Source: Heminiphilus faecis (GTDB lineage Bacteria > Bacteroidota > Bacteroidia > Bacteroidales > Muribaculaceae). Taken from it: 34,815 nucleotides of DNA. The position numbers and the translations under genes were made by a program. Location of the stretch: assembly GCF_008728965.1 (NCBI RefSeq), contig NZ_VSMC01000029.1, positions 1-34,815 of the forward strand, given 5' to 3'. This document shows, in pieces, positions 7,999 to 17,473 of this stretch; the first letter of the stretch is position 1; each line of letters begins with the position of its first letter. The notes under the pieces are model-generated. The model ran no database searches and had not been told where the DNA came from. It was given only the letters and a program-made list of their open reading frames with translations.

Positions 7999-9708
7999 TT
8001 AATACCAGCCTTCGTTTTGTTTCAACACGCCGTTTGAAAGGACTATCTGGTCATTGGGTATCTGACAGAGACCTTTCTTGGCCACGATCTTGGATTTGTC
8101 GTAGCTTACTCGAGCGGGTGAACCTCCGTTCATCACGTCGCCGGCTCCTGCCACTACCGCATCGGCCATGACATCCACGCCCTGACGGAGAAGATCCCAG
8201 TAACGTATGCCTTCAAAAGCGAGTTCGCGGGCACGCTCGGCCATGATGTTCTCTTGTGTGACGGCTATGTCGCCGAGCCCTGCGCGGTTACGCACCTCGT
8301 GCATGTATGCGGCTGCTTGCGGCGATCCTAACTCGGCTGCCATAAGAAGAACGTCGGCATAGCGTACTATATTGTACGGCTGACAGTTGTTTATCTGCAT
8401 ATCGCCTGCTCCGGTAGACATGTTGGCATTTTTTATGACAAGGTTGCCTGCATCGTCAAGCTGATAGAATGCGAGCGGCGAATATTTTTTTACGGTGTAA
8501 CCCGTGTATTCGCGCCAGTCATTGTATGACGGCTTGAAATTGGCGTCGCTGTTTATGCCTTCGCCGTTGATGTCTATGACACCCGCTTTGCGTCGTGGAT
8601 CGGCCGCGTCATAAATTCTGTTAATAAAGCTCGGTATCACGGTACATGCTCCCCAACCGGTGTAGTAGGGCACTACGCTGAGAGGGCTGCGCATACCCAT
8701 CATGACCTGCCAGCGGTTGCCATCGGCGGCACCGTCGGTAGCATATGAAGCCATCGGGGTGAAGTTCATGCTGAGCACCACTTCCTTGTTGGCGTCGCCG
8801 GCATAGGTTGTGGCTTCGTTGTTCCATCCGGGGGATGTGATGTTGGCCACGACCGACGAGGCGGGCCAGAAGTTCTTATAGTCGTCAAGCAATTCGTAGT
8901 TGGCGCTTGCTATCACGTCCTCTACGGCCGCAAGGGCGTCGGCTTTGGTGACAACTCCGGTGGTGTTGCCCTCGGCATCGGTGAAGCCGGGCTCTTTGCC
9001 GTAGTATCCGGTGTAGAATAGATACGCACGCGCGAGGATGGCTTCGGCCGCATACTTTGTTATACGTCCGAACTGGTCCTTTGTAAGATTGGCGTTATCG
9101 GGAATATTCTCTATGGCATACTTCAGGTCTTCGAATATGGCTGCATAAACTTCGGCGGGGTCGGCCTGCTCGCGATTTTCGTTGACCGGAGTTAGGAACA
9201 AGGGTATGTGTCCCCACAGGCGTACCATGTCGAAGTAGAGAAGTGCGCGCAGCGCGCGTACCTCACCCATATAAAGACTGCGGTTTGAACCGGTCTGCGA
9301 CCATTGAATCTGATCTTCGCGGGTTATAAGCTCGTTGCAACGGTATACCCCGGCGTAGTAGCGCTGCCAGTCAAGAGTGAACATCTGCAGGTCGGCGGGC
9401 GACTCGGCCTGATCGAAGCGGTCGATGACCTGATAGTTGCGTCCGTCGGAGTTGCCGGTACCGCCGTAGCACTCATCACCCATTATGGTGGAGGCTACAT
9501 AGAATCCCACGCCGGGAGAACTCGATGTCTGACGCCAGCCGTTGTAGCAGCCTATGAGTGCGCGCCATGCGTCGGCCTCGGTCTTGTAGAAGTTGTCGGT
9601 GTTGGACTCTGTCTTGGAGTTGACGTCGAGGAAGCTCTCGGCACATGACGAGAGTCCGAGGGCGGCGGCAACACCTATAGTCAGTATATTGTATCTTATT
9701 TTAGTCAT
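7999..9708 (-). CDS. susD-like: SusD/RagB-family glycan-binding lipoprotein
   Basis: 569 residues. The lipoprotein signal ends at LSSC (Cys22), followed by AESFLDVNSKTESNTDNFYK, the usual N-terminus of SusD proteins. TPR-like helices follow (EVRALRALLYFDMVRLWG near 170; AAEAILARAYLFYTGYYG) and the C-terminus has the RARELAFEGIRYWDLLRQG signature near 510-530. It acts with SusC as the lid of the outer-membrane importer and binds oligosaccharides. It is 32 bp downstream of susC and surely co-transcribed. Confidence 0.97.
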   Translation of the reverse strand: MTKIRYNILTIGVAAALGLSSCAESFLDVNSKTESNTDNFYKTEADAWRALIGCYNGWRQTSSSPGVGFYVASTIMGDECYGGTGNSDGRNYQVIDRFDQAESPADLQMFTLDWQRYYAGVYRCNELITREDQIQWSQTGSNRSLYMGEVRALRALLYFDMVRLWGHIPLFLTPVNENREQADPAEVYAAIFEDLKYAIENIPDNANLTKDQFGRITKYAAEAILARAYLFYTGYYGKEPGFTDAEGNTTGVVTKADALAAVEDVIASANYELLDDYKNFWPASSVVANITSPGWNNEATTYAGDANKEVVLSMNFTPMASYATDGAADGNRWQVMMGMRSPLSVVPYYTGWGACTVIPSFINRIYDAADPRRKAGVIDINGEGINSDANFKPSYNDWREYTGYTVKKYSPLAFYQLDDAGNLVIKNANMSTGAGDMQINNCQPYNIVRYADVLLMAAELGSPQAAAYMHEVRNRAGLGDIAVTQENIMAERARELAFEGIRYWDLLRQGVDVMADAVVAGAGDVMNGGSPARVSYDKSKIVAKKGLCQIPNDQIVLSNGVLKQNEGWY

Positions 9709-9740
9709 AATATGTAAATAAACTTATGAGTTTTCAAATC

Positions 9741-12700
9741 TTAGAATGAAAGGTTGACACCGAAGAGGAATGTGCGGGGGCGCGGATAGTAACCTATGTC
9801 GACGCCCGATACCCATGACTGTGTACCGTAACCGATCTCGGGGTCCATGCCGTCATACTTGGTCCAAGTGATGAGGTTCTGGGCTTGGAAGTAGAGACGG
9901 CACTGGCTGCACCACTTCTGGTTGATGAGCGGAGCGAAGTTGTAGCCCAGAGTCAGGTTGCTGATGCGGAGGTAGTCACCGTCCTGTACATACAGGTCGC
10001 TGAACTGCCAGTTGATGTTCTGGTTGGTCACGCGGGGTATGCGGTTGGATGTGCCTTCGCCTGTCCAGCGGTCGAGGATGGCGGTGGTGTAGTTGGCCTG
10101 CTGGCTGTCCCAGCTGCGGTAGCTCTGTACGATTTTGTTGCCTGCTACGCCAGTGGCCACGACTCCGAGGTCAAAGTTCTTCCAATACAGGTTGATGTTG
10201 AAGCCATAGGACAGTTTGGGCATACCGTTGCCGAGATCGACCTTGTCGTTGTCGTCGATGATGCCGTCGCGGTTTACGTCGACAAATATGACATCGCCCG
10301 GCTGGGGATTATCCTGAAGCACGCCGTTGCCAGCTTGCAGCCACTGGTTGATCTGCTCCTGATTCTGGAATATGCCGGCTGTCTTGAAGCCCCAGAAGTA
10401 ACCGATGGGCTTGCCGTTTTCGGCGCGGTAGAATTCGGGGGTGTTGTTGTAAAGCTCGTTGGAATTACCGTGTATGATACCGTCCTGATTGGGTATTGAA
10501 CCGACTTTGTTCTTGTTCCAAGCGCCGTTTATGCCTACGCTGTAGGAGAAGTCGCGTCCTATGACGTCATTCCACGTAATATTTAGCTCGACACCGGTGT
10601 TCTTCACATCACCTCCGTTGATGAAGGGTGCGCCTGTACCGGCAGTGGCGAGGATGGGAGCTTTGACAAGCCAGTCGCGTGTGGTCTTGAGATAGAAGTC
10701 GAAGTTGACCGACAGGCGGTTGCTGAGAAGTCGGGCGTCAAAACCGATGTTGGTCTGTTCCGAGGTTTCCCAAGTCACGCCGAGATTTCCGAGCTGGCTG
10801 GGATATGCGCCCCAGTTGTTGGACCATATGGTGTTATAGTCGCCGTTGTACACTCCGTTGGGTCCGAAGTACTCGCCGAAGAAGTAGTTGGCGTAGGTGT
10901 TTTTGATCGGTGACAGGTACTGGTAGTTGTCTATGTTCTGGTTACCCACCTGACCCCAGCTGACGCGGAGCTTTAGGAAGTCGAGCCAAGAGGCGGTGGA
11001 CTCCATGAACGATTCGTTGGAAATGTTCCATCCGGCCGATACCGAGGGGAAGTAGCCGAAGCGATGGCCGCGTGCGAACTTCGAAGAACCGTCGGCGCGG
11101 AATGTGGCGTTGATCATGTATTTTTCCTGCCAGTTCCAGCCGAGACGGCCGAAGTAGCTGACCGAGCGCGACTCGTCGTGGGGGAAGCCTGCGGCATTGA
11201 GGCCGTCGGCGGTCGATGCGCCTGTGCCGTTGCTGACCCAAGCGTGTTCCCAGTCATCGAAGCCCTCTTTGAGGTAGCCCTGCTTGCCTTCGAGGTATGA
11301 ACCCTGATAGCGGTAAGCCTCCATACCGATAAGGGCGTTGAAAGCGTGTTCGCCGATGTTCCAGTCGTAGGTGGCAGTGTTGGTCCATGTCATGCCGAGC
11401 GAGTTGGTCTTCTGCTGGGTGACTTTGGTGTAGGCGTGGGAGGTGTCGGTCGATGTGAGCTGATATACAGGCTCGAAGCTGCGTGACTCGTTGGCGCCGT
11501 ATACAATACCGAATACGGTGCGTATACGCAGGTTCTTGATGGGTTCGAGCTGAGCATATACGTTGCCCGAGAATGTGGCGTTCTTGTCCTGATTTTTAAG
11601 AAGCATCATGTTGGCGTAGGGGTTGCCGTCGCCTTTGTTCCAGTCGGAGTTTACCGTGGAGTTGTAACCGAACGGGCCGTCGGGATTGTACACCGGAGCG
11701 AGAGGCGAGGTGTAGAAAGCTCCGCGAAGGCCGTTGTTGTACTGGTTGCCTACGCCGATACCGTGCTGCTTTACATATATGAAGCTGGCCTGCTCGCCGA
11801 CGGTGATGAGGCCGTTGAAGAGCTTGTGGTCGGAGTTGATGCGGAAGTTGTAGCGGGAGTAGTTGTTGGCTTCCTTGCCTCCTACTATACCCTCCTGATC
11901 GATATAGCCGAGCGACATGGCATATGTGGATGCGGCCGAGCCGCCGGTTACACCTATGGTGTAGCTCTGTGTGGCGGCGTTGTCCTTAAACATGGTGTCG
12001 ATCCAGTCGGTGTCATATACGCTTACCGGATTGCCCTCTGCGTCGCGCTGCCATATGCTGTTGATCGATGACCAGTTGTAAGGCTCAAGACCGCTGTTGA
12101 TCTGCTGCTCGTCCATGATGGTCATATACTGCTGGGCATTGAGCATCTTGATTTTACGGGCAGCGCTCTGTATGCCGTAGTAGCCGTCGAAAGTGACCTT
12201 GGCTGTGCCCTCTTTGCCCTGACGGGTGGTGATGAGGACTACGCCGTTGGCAGCCTGCGCGCCATAAATGGCCGCGCTGGCTGCGTCCTTAAGGACGTCA
12301 ATGGACTCGATGTCGGCCGGGTTGAGGGTGGCGGGGTCGCCTCCCACACCGTCTATAAGATAAAGAGGTGCGGCATTGCCCGTAGTGCCAAGACCGCGGA
12401 TGGTAACCTTCATGCCTGAGCCGGGACGTCCTGACTCGGATGCGATGTTAACGCCCGGGAGCTGTCCCTGCATTGCTTGCAAAGGCGAGGTGGTGTTCAT
12501 TTTGGCGATGTCGTCGCCCTTGATCTGCGCGGTGGCGCCGGTGACGAGTTTCTTTTTCTGTACGCCGTAACCGACTACCACCACTTCATCGAGCACTTCG
12601 GAGTTCTCGAGAAGCGCCACATCAAGACGGTCGGATGTTACGGTGATTTCGCGGGAGGTCATGCCCACGTAAGAAAACAGGAGCACAGCGCCTGTCTCGG

Positions 12701-12929
12701 TTTTGATAGAGTAGTTACCGTCAATGTCGGTCGAAGTACCGTTGGCGGTGCCTTTGACTTGAACGGTGACGCCGATAAGCGGTTCGCCGTCGGCTGCTGA
12801 GGTCACTGTACCCGTCACAGTGACCGGTTCGGCATGCACATGACATACACAGGTCAAGAGGCACAATGTCACCAATGCAATGCGGAAGAGTCGTGACTCC
12901 CGGCAATGTTCCATTAGTCTTTTTCTCAT
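9741..12929 (-). CDS. susC-like: SusC/RagA-family TonB-dependent outer-membrane transporter
   Basis: 1062 residues, normal for the family. A signal peptide (to about Ala33) is followed by a carboxypeptidase-regulatory-like domain (~36-110, VTGTVTSAADGEPLIGVTV), the SEVLDEVVVVGYG motif (~112-124), the plug (~130-235, PGVNIASESGRPGSG, YLIDGVGGDPATLNPADIES) and a beta-barrel ending in the expected C-terminal Phe. First gene of the operon, about 90 nt downstream of a predicted transcription start. An internal Met7 is an alternative start. It imports glycan oligomers using TonB energy. Confidence 0.97.
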   Translation of the reverse strand: MRKRLMEHCRESRLFRIALVTLCLLTCVCHVHAEPVTVTGTVTSAADGEPLIGVTVQVKGTANGTSTDIDGNYSIKTETGAVLLFSYVGMTSREITVTSDRLDVALLENSEVLDEVVVVGYGVQKKKLVTGATAQIKGDDIAKMNTTSPLQAMQGQLPGVNIASESGRPGSGMKVTIRGLGTTGNAAPLYLIDGVGGDPATLNPADIESIDVLKDAASAAIYGAQAANGVVLITTRQGKEGTAKVTFDGYYGIQSAARKIKMLNAQQYMTIMDEQQINSGLEPYNWSSINSIWQRDAEGNPVSVYDTDWIDTMFKDNAATQSYTIGVTGGSAASTYAMSLGYIDQEGIVGGKEANNYSRYNFRINSDHKLFNGLITVGEQASFIYVKQHGIGVGNQYNNGLRGAFYTSPLAPVYNPDGPFGYNSTVNSDWNKGDGNPYANMMLLKNQDKNATFSGNVYAQLEPIKNLRIRTVFGIVYGANESRSFEPVYQLTSTDTSHAYTKVTQQKTNSLGMTWTNTATYDWNIGEHAFNALIGMEAYRYQGSYLEGKQGYLKEGFDDWEHAWVSNGTGASTADGLNAAGFPHDESRSVSYFGRLGWNWQEKYMINATFRADGSSKFARGHRFGYFPSVSAGWNISNESFMESTASWLDFLKLRVSWGQVGNQNIDNYQYLSPIKNTYANYFFGEYFGPNGVYNGDYNTIWSNNWGAYPSQLGNLGVTWETSEQTNIGFDARLLSNRLSVNFDFYLKTTRDWLVKAPILATAGTGAPFINGGDVKNTGVELNITWNDVIGRDFSYSVGINGAWNKNKVGSIPNQDGIIHGNSNELYNNTPEFYRAENGKPIGYFWGFKTAGIFQNQEQINQWLQAGNGVLQDNPQPGDVIFVDVNRDGIIDDNDKVDLGNGMPKLSYGFNINLYWKNFDLGVVATGVAGNKIVQSYRSWDSQQANYTTAILDRWTGEGTSNRIPRVTNQNINWQFSDLYVQDGDYLRISNLTLGYNFAPLINQKWCSQCRLYFQAQNLITWTKYDGMDPEIGYGTQSWVSGVDIGYYPRPRTFLFGVNLSF

Positions 12930-13023
12930 TGAAAGTGATTTTAAGTGTTAGAGTTTAGTTGTTTTAAGTTTCAGGTTGTCTTAGGTAAGTGCTTATGTTA
13001 AATTAGCGTAAGATTAACCGTGA

Positions 13024-13031
13024 CAAAATTA
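13024..13031 (-). promoter_or_regulatory. -7 box of the susC operon promoter
   Basis: On the minus strand this reads TAATTTTG, a match to TAnnTTTG. The -33 region is AT-rich without a clear TTTG, which fits a promoter needing an activator, presumably the divergently encoded HTCS. A GGTAT-C-ATACC inverted repeat near 13076 is one possible operator; unproven. Confidence 0.5.
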
Positions 13032-13153
13032 TACCAATTTCATATATTTTAAAGGTTAAAATGTAAAATTAACAGGTATCATACCGGCCTGCTTTGGGAT
13101 TAAATGTTTTTCTGATAGGTATAAAATGTTTTATAAAGTATAAAAACTGTTAT

Positions 13154-13209
13154 AAAACAGCGTTTTGAAAAGGGAGCGTGGCTACGGCCCCTTTTCAAAA
13201 CGCTGTTTT
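13154..13209. repeat. 21-bp perfect inverted repeat between divergent susC and HTCS promoters
   Basis: Arms at 13154-13174 and 13189-13209 are exact reverse complements around a 14-nt loop that itself contains CGT-GGCT-ACG. The outside ends are T-rich on both strands, as in a bidirectional terminator, but the hairpin lies upstream of both predicted transcription starts. Confidence 0.85.
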
Positions 13210-13279
13210 TGGGGTGGGGCTTGGCACTGACCTGTTGAGTCCGGAGTTTTATATTTTTTCGGTTTTCGGCAAATATTCT

Positions 13280-13287
13280 TATATTTG
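13280..13287 (+). promoter_or_regulatory. -7 box of the HTCS promoter
   Basis: TATATTTG matches TAnnTTTG and lies 23 bp before the ATG at 13311, leaving a short leader. The -33 zone (around 13256) is T-rich. Confidence 0.55.
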
Positions 13288-13310
13288 TAATTCAAACACA
13301 TTAACATATC

Positions 13311-16300
13311 ATGAAACTATATATCATGAAGCGTATTATGAGAAATCATTCGTTATTGATGATGCTGTTTATGCTTGCGGTTGTTTCGTCGGCGGCAGCG
13401 GGGCCGTTACGGTTCAAGCACATCGAGGCCGGTGACGGTTTGTCAAATAATAAAGTCAACAGCATACTTAAGGATAAAGAGGGTTTTATGTGGTTCGGCA
13501 CATCTTCGGGTCTCAATCGCTATGACGGATATAATATAAAGGTATATCGCGGTGACCCGACCGACAGCACCGCCTTGAATGACAGCTATATCGACCGATT
13601 GCTTCAGGACGATAACGGCCGTATATGGATTCATATGGGCGACTCCTATAGTGTGTATGATCCGGTGCATGACCGGTTTGACAACAATGTATTGCCGGAG
13701 TTCCGGAAGATGGGTATCAATGCCATACCCTCATATATGAATATACTGCCTACCGGTATATGGATGAACGTTCGCAATGACGGCCTTTACAGGTATAAAA
13801 ACGGCCGTACCGACAAGATGACCCCGCTGTCATCAGACGGGCGCGAGATAACTGGAGTGACTGCGATGAAAGACTCTATGACCGCCGTTATCGACAATCG
13901 CGGACGTATAAGTATAATTGACAGTGACCTTGCTGTGGTGGCGAGTGTCGAAACGTTTGGCGTCAACGATCCCCATCAGGAGAATATGTGGCTGTTCGCT
14001 GACCGCGACGGCCTTTTGTGGGCTTTCGGCGAGGCCGGGTTGTGGGCCTATGACACGCATTCGGGACGTATCGACATGTCGGTGGTGCCTAAGTCGATAA
14101 TGCCCGGATCGGTGAGGGCCATGGCTCAGGATGCTGACGGACTTATATGGATGGGTCTTGACAACGACGGCATACTGCTTGTGGAGAAAGGAGTAGGGGA
14201 GCGGCATATAGTCAATAATCCCATAGACGCTTATTCGCTGGGCAATAACTCGGTGACTACCATGTATATTGATGATGCAGGCGCCATGTGGGTGGGCACA
14301 CAGAAAAAAGGAGTGTCGGTATGCAACGACAGCGAGTTTAAGTTTGATCTTGAGCCGTTTCCCGATGTCAACTGCGTGATGTCGGCTTCTACTCCGGGTA
14401 TGGTATGGGTAGGTACCGACAAGGAGGGACTGATACTGTGGAATCGCATGACCGATGAACGGCGCATCATCCATGACCCTGCCGACGGCAGCCATCATGC
14501 GGCTATAGCGTGTATAACCCCGTCGCGCGACGGCAGTGTGTGGGCAGGTACATTTACCCGGGGGCTGAAGCATTATAAAAACGGAGCGTTTCGCGGCTAT
14601 ACTGTGGCCGACGGACTTGCCAACGATAATGTATGGGCGCTTCTCGAGAATCCCGACGGCACGTTGTGGGTGGGTACCCTCGGCGGGGGCCTGCAGCTCC
14701 TTGACCCCGCTACTGGGCGTTTTACCACGTATGACAAGGCCACTACCGGACTTGAGAGCGACTATATAAATTCACTGTGCCGCGGGGCCGACGGTAAGAT
14801 TTATGCCGGTACCACTGCCGGAGTGTCGGTCATCGACCCGGTGACAAAGAAGATAATCACCTTCGAAGGGTCGCGCGACGGCAGCAAGAAATTTGCCAGC
14901 CCTTATATAAGCCAGCTTTTATTTGACAGCCGCGGGCTGTTGTGGCTTGCTACCCGCGAGGGACTGAACGTATACGACATGAAGCGCGACTCGGTATATG
15001 ACGTGGCGGTGTTTGACGACGTGCCACGTCCTTACATACTTGGAGTGGAGGAGGACGCCGCCCATACGATGTGGGTGAGTGTCGACGGCAGTCTTGTCAA
15101 TATCAAGGTGGAAAATGACTTCAACAATCCCGGTTACAGATTTGAACCGCGTGTATACGGCGGCAAGGACGGCCTGCAGAACTGTACTTTCAACCAGCGT
15201 TCGCTCGCCCGGCTTGACAACGGCGACATTGTGGCCGGCGGCCTGTACGGATTGAATATGGTGACACCGGGCAGCATTCACTACAATCTGCGCCGGCCTA
15301 AGGTCATGTTTACCGGGCTGAGTCTTCTGAATGAGAAGATAGAGCCGGGACGTAAATATGACGGACGTATAGTGCTTGCCGAAGCGCTCAACCATACGTC
15401 GAAGATTGAGTTGGGATACAGGCAGAACAGTTTCGCGGTGACATTTGCCACCGACAATTACGTACTGCCTCAGTACACGACATATTACTATAAACTCGAA
15501 GGTTTCGACAAGGACTGGATGGAGTGCCCGCCCGGCATGCATCATGCCGCTTATACCAATATACCGCCGGGCACTTACCGGCTTGTCGTCAAGGCTATCA
15601 ACAATGACGGTGTGGAGGGTGATGCCGAAAATACACTGACCATAGTTATCGATCCGCCTATATGGGGTACGCTCTGGGCCAAGATCCTTTATGCTCTGCT
15701 TGCCATAGGTGCGGTAATAATGGTGTTTTATGTGGTGCGGCGTTCAGAGCGTAAGCGGTATACTGAAAAGCGTCGCGAGGAGACTGCCCGCAAGCAGGAA
15801 GAACTTAACCAACTCAAATTCAGGTTTTACACCAATGTCAGCCATGAATTGCGCACCCCTCTTACGCTGATATTGTCGCCTATAGAGTCGATGCTGAAGG
15901 ATACGCGCGACGACAAGGAGAAGAAGCGCTTGAATACGATTTACTCCAATGCCAACAGACTCCTGTATCTTGTCAATCAGCTGCTTGACTTCCGCAAGAG
16001 CGAGGTGGCCGCGCTTACGTTCAACGGCTCGTCAGGCGATGTCATCGAGTTTTTGAGGACGGTATATAATCAGTTTGGCGTTGCTGCCGAGAAAAAGGAT
16101 ATTGCCATGTCGTTCAAGACTAATGTCGGGCATCTTGACATGGTGTTTGATGCCGATAAACTTAGTAAGACACTCAATAACTTGATTTCCAACGCCATGA
16201 AGTTTACTCCTGCCGGAGGCTCCGTGACGGTCGATCTTACTCTCACGGGCAAGATGTTGCGTATCAGGGTGGTCGATACCGGATGCGGTGTGCCCGACGA

Positions 16301-17327
16301 GGACAAGACGCAAGTCTTTGAGCGCTTTTATCAGAGCCGCAACAGCAAGGGGGCCGATGGCGGTTCGGGTATAGGCTTGAATTTGGTCAAAGAATATGTG
16401 AGGTTGCACGACGGCGATGTATGGGTGCAGGATACCCCGGGAGGGGGAGCCACGTTTACTGTCGATATTCCCGTAAGAGAGGGGCCGGCGCCTAAACTTA
16501 GCATGTCGGGGGATGCGGGCAAAACCGATGCATCGGCCTTGCATACGGAGCCGAAAGCGGTCAAGGTTTCAAAACCTGTGGCTCTCGTGGTTGATGACAA
16601 TCACGATCTTCTCGACTTCATGCGCGACGAACTTAGCGATGACTTCAATGTCATTACCGCCGGCGACGGGGTGGAAGCTCTCGAGCTGTTGCATGACAAA
16701 AAAGTCGACATTGTCGTGAGCGACCTCATGATGCCTCATATGGACGGTATAGAACTGTGCCGCCGTATGAAGGCCGACAAGGCTACAGCCGGGTTGCCGG
16801 TCATACTTGTCACCGCCAAGCAGGACGTTCAGTCGGTGGTCGAAGGTCTTGCCACTGGTGCCGACGATTATGTGACCAAACCGTTCAACAATGAGGTATT
16901 GCTGCTTAAGATGAAGCGGCTTGCCGGTCTGCGACGCAGACCGGTGGCCTCGCGGTCGCTCATAGAACCGGAGCCCGAGCCGGTCAAGATTACCTCGCTT
17001 GACGAGCAGTTTGTCGACAAGGCAGTGAAGTATGTCGAGGAAAATCTGTCACGCAGCGATCTGTCGGTGGAGGAACTGAGCCGTCAGTTAGGCATGAGCC
17101 GCGTACACCTTTATAAGAAAATGCTGCAGCTTACAGGCAAGACGCCTATAGAGTTCATACGCCTCCTCAGGCTTAAGCGGGCGGCCCAGTACCTGCGCGA
17201 AAGTCAGCTTAATGTATCGGAGATAGCCTATCGCATGGGTTTCAACAACCCCAAGTATTTCAGTAAATATTTTCAGGAAGAATACGGCATGTCGCCCTCG
17301 GAATATCAGAAAAAAGAGGGGGTATAA
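13311..17327 (+). CDS. Hybrid two-component system sensor/regulator (HTCS) of the PUL
   Basis: 1338 residues, the usual HTCS size. Signal peptide (~1-30; Met6 is an alternative start), then periplasmic two-component-regulator propeller repeats (first RFKHIEAGDGLSNNKVNSI; then repeated GxxWxGT units such as GFMWFGTSSGLNRYDG) and a Y_Y_Y domain (YYYKLEGFDKDW near 720-733). A membrane segment lies at ~787-810. HisKA has HELRTP with His845; HATPase has ISNAMKF and DTGCGVPDE. The receiver has VVDDN and the phospho-acceptor Asp1138 (SDLMMPHMDG). An AraC-type HTH fills ~1230-1336. It probably senses oligosaccharides of the target glycan in the periplasm and activates the divergent susC operon. Confidence 0.96.
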   Translation: MKLYIMKRIMRNHSLLMMLFMLAVVSSAAAGPLRFKHIEAGDGLSNNKVNSILKDKEGFMWFGTSSGLNRYDGYNIKVYRGDPTDSTALNDSYIDRLLQDDNGRIWIHMGDSYSVYDPVHDRFDNNVLPEFRKMGINAIPSYMNILPTGIWMNVRNDGLYRYKNGRTDKMTPLSSDGREITGVTAMKDSMTAVIDNRGRISIIDSDLAVVASVETFGVNDPHQENMWLFADRDGLLWAFGEAGLWAYDTHSGRIDMSVVPKSIMPGSVRAMAQDADGLIWMGLDNDGILLVEKGVGERHIVNNPIDAYSLGNNSVTTMYIDDAGAMWVGTQKKGVSVCNDSEFKFDLEPFPDVNCVMSASTPGMVWVGTDKEGLILWNRMTDERRIIHDPADGSHHAAIACITPSRDGSVWAGTFTRGLKHYKNGAFRGYTVADGLANDNVWALLENPDGTLWVGTLGGGLQLLDPATGRFTTYDKATTGLESDYINSLCRGADGKIYAGTTAGVSVIDPVTKKIITFEGSRDGSKKFASPYISQLLFDSRGLLWLATREGLNVYDMKRDSVYDVAVFDDVPRPYILGVEEDAAHTMWVSVDGSLVNIKVENDFNNPGYRFEPRVYGGKDGLQNCTFNQRSLARLDNGDIVAGGLYGLNMVTPGSIHYNLRRPKVMFTGLSLLNEKIEPGRKYDGRIVLAEALNHTSKIELGYRQNSFAVTFATDNYVLPQYTTYYYKLEGFDKDWMECPPGMHHAAYTNIPPGTYRLVVKAINNDGVEGDAENTLTIVIDPPIWGTLWAKILYALLAIGAVIMVFYVVRRSERKRYTEKRREETARKQEELNQLKFRFYTNVSHELRTPLTLILSPIESMLKDTRDDKEKKRLNTIYSNANRLLYLVNQLLDFRKSEVAALTFNGSSGDVIEFLRTVYNQFGVAAEKKDIAMSFKTNVGHLDMVFDADKLSKTLNNLISNAMKFTPAGGSVTVDLTLTGKMLRIRVVDTGCGVPDEDKTQVFERFYQSRNSKGADGGSGIGLNLVKEYVRLHDGDVWVQDTPGGGATFTVDIPVREGPAPKLSMSGDAGKTDASALHTEPKAVKVSKPVALVVDDNHDLLDFMRDELSDDFNVITAGDGVEALELLHDKKVDIVVSDLMMPHMDGIELCRRMKADKATAGLPVILVTAKQDVQSVVEGLATGADDYVTKPFNNEVLLLKMKRLAGLRRRPVASRSLIEPEPEPVKITSLDEQFVDKAVKYVEENLSRSDLSVEELSRQLGMSRVHLYKKMLQLTGKTPIEFIRLLRLKRAAQYLRESQLNVSEIAYRMGFNNPKYFSKYFQEEYGMSPSEYQKKEGV

Positions 17328-17351
17328 CATTTTATGCCTTACAATTTAACA

Positions 17352-17389
17352 AATGGCGCAAGTGTATGACATTTGCGCCATTATTATTC
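17352..17389 (+). terminator. Terminator after HTCS
   Basis: Arms AATGGCGCAA (17352-17361) and TTGCGCCATT (17373-17382) pair perfectly, followed by an imperfect T-run (ATTATTCA). It separates HTCS from GH31. Confidence 0.65.
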
Positions 17390-17424
17390 AACATGTGTTA
17401 AGTGTCTTTTTGACCTATGCTTAG

Positions 17425-17432
17425 TAACTTTG
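17425..17432 (+). promoter_or_regulatory. -7 box of the GH31 promoter
   Basis: TAACTTTG is a perfect TAnnTTTG match, giving a leader of about 35 nt to the ATG at 17474. No clear -33 element is seen at the expected spacing. Confidence 0.6.
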
Positions 17433-17473
17433 AATTGCTAAAAATAAACATCATTATCAATTAAATCAATAAA

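Noticed and set aside
13833-14573. 246-codon minus-strand frame opposite the HTCS propeller
   Set aside because: Histidine-rich shadow of repeated propeller codons; the HTCS frame is certain.
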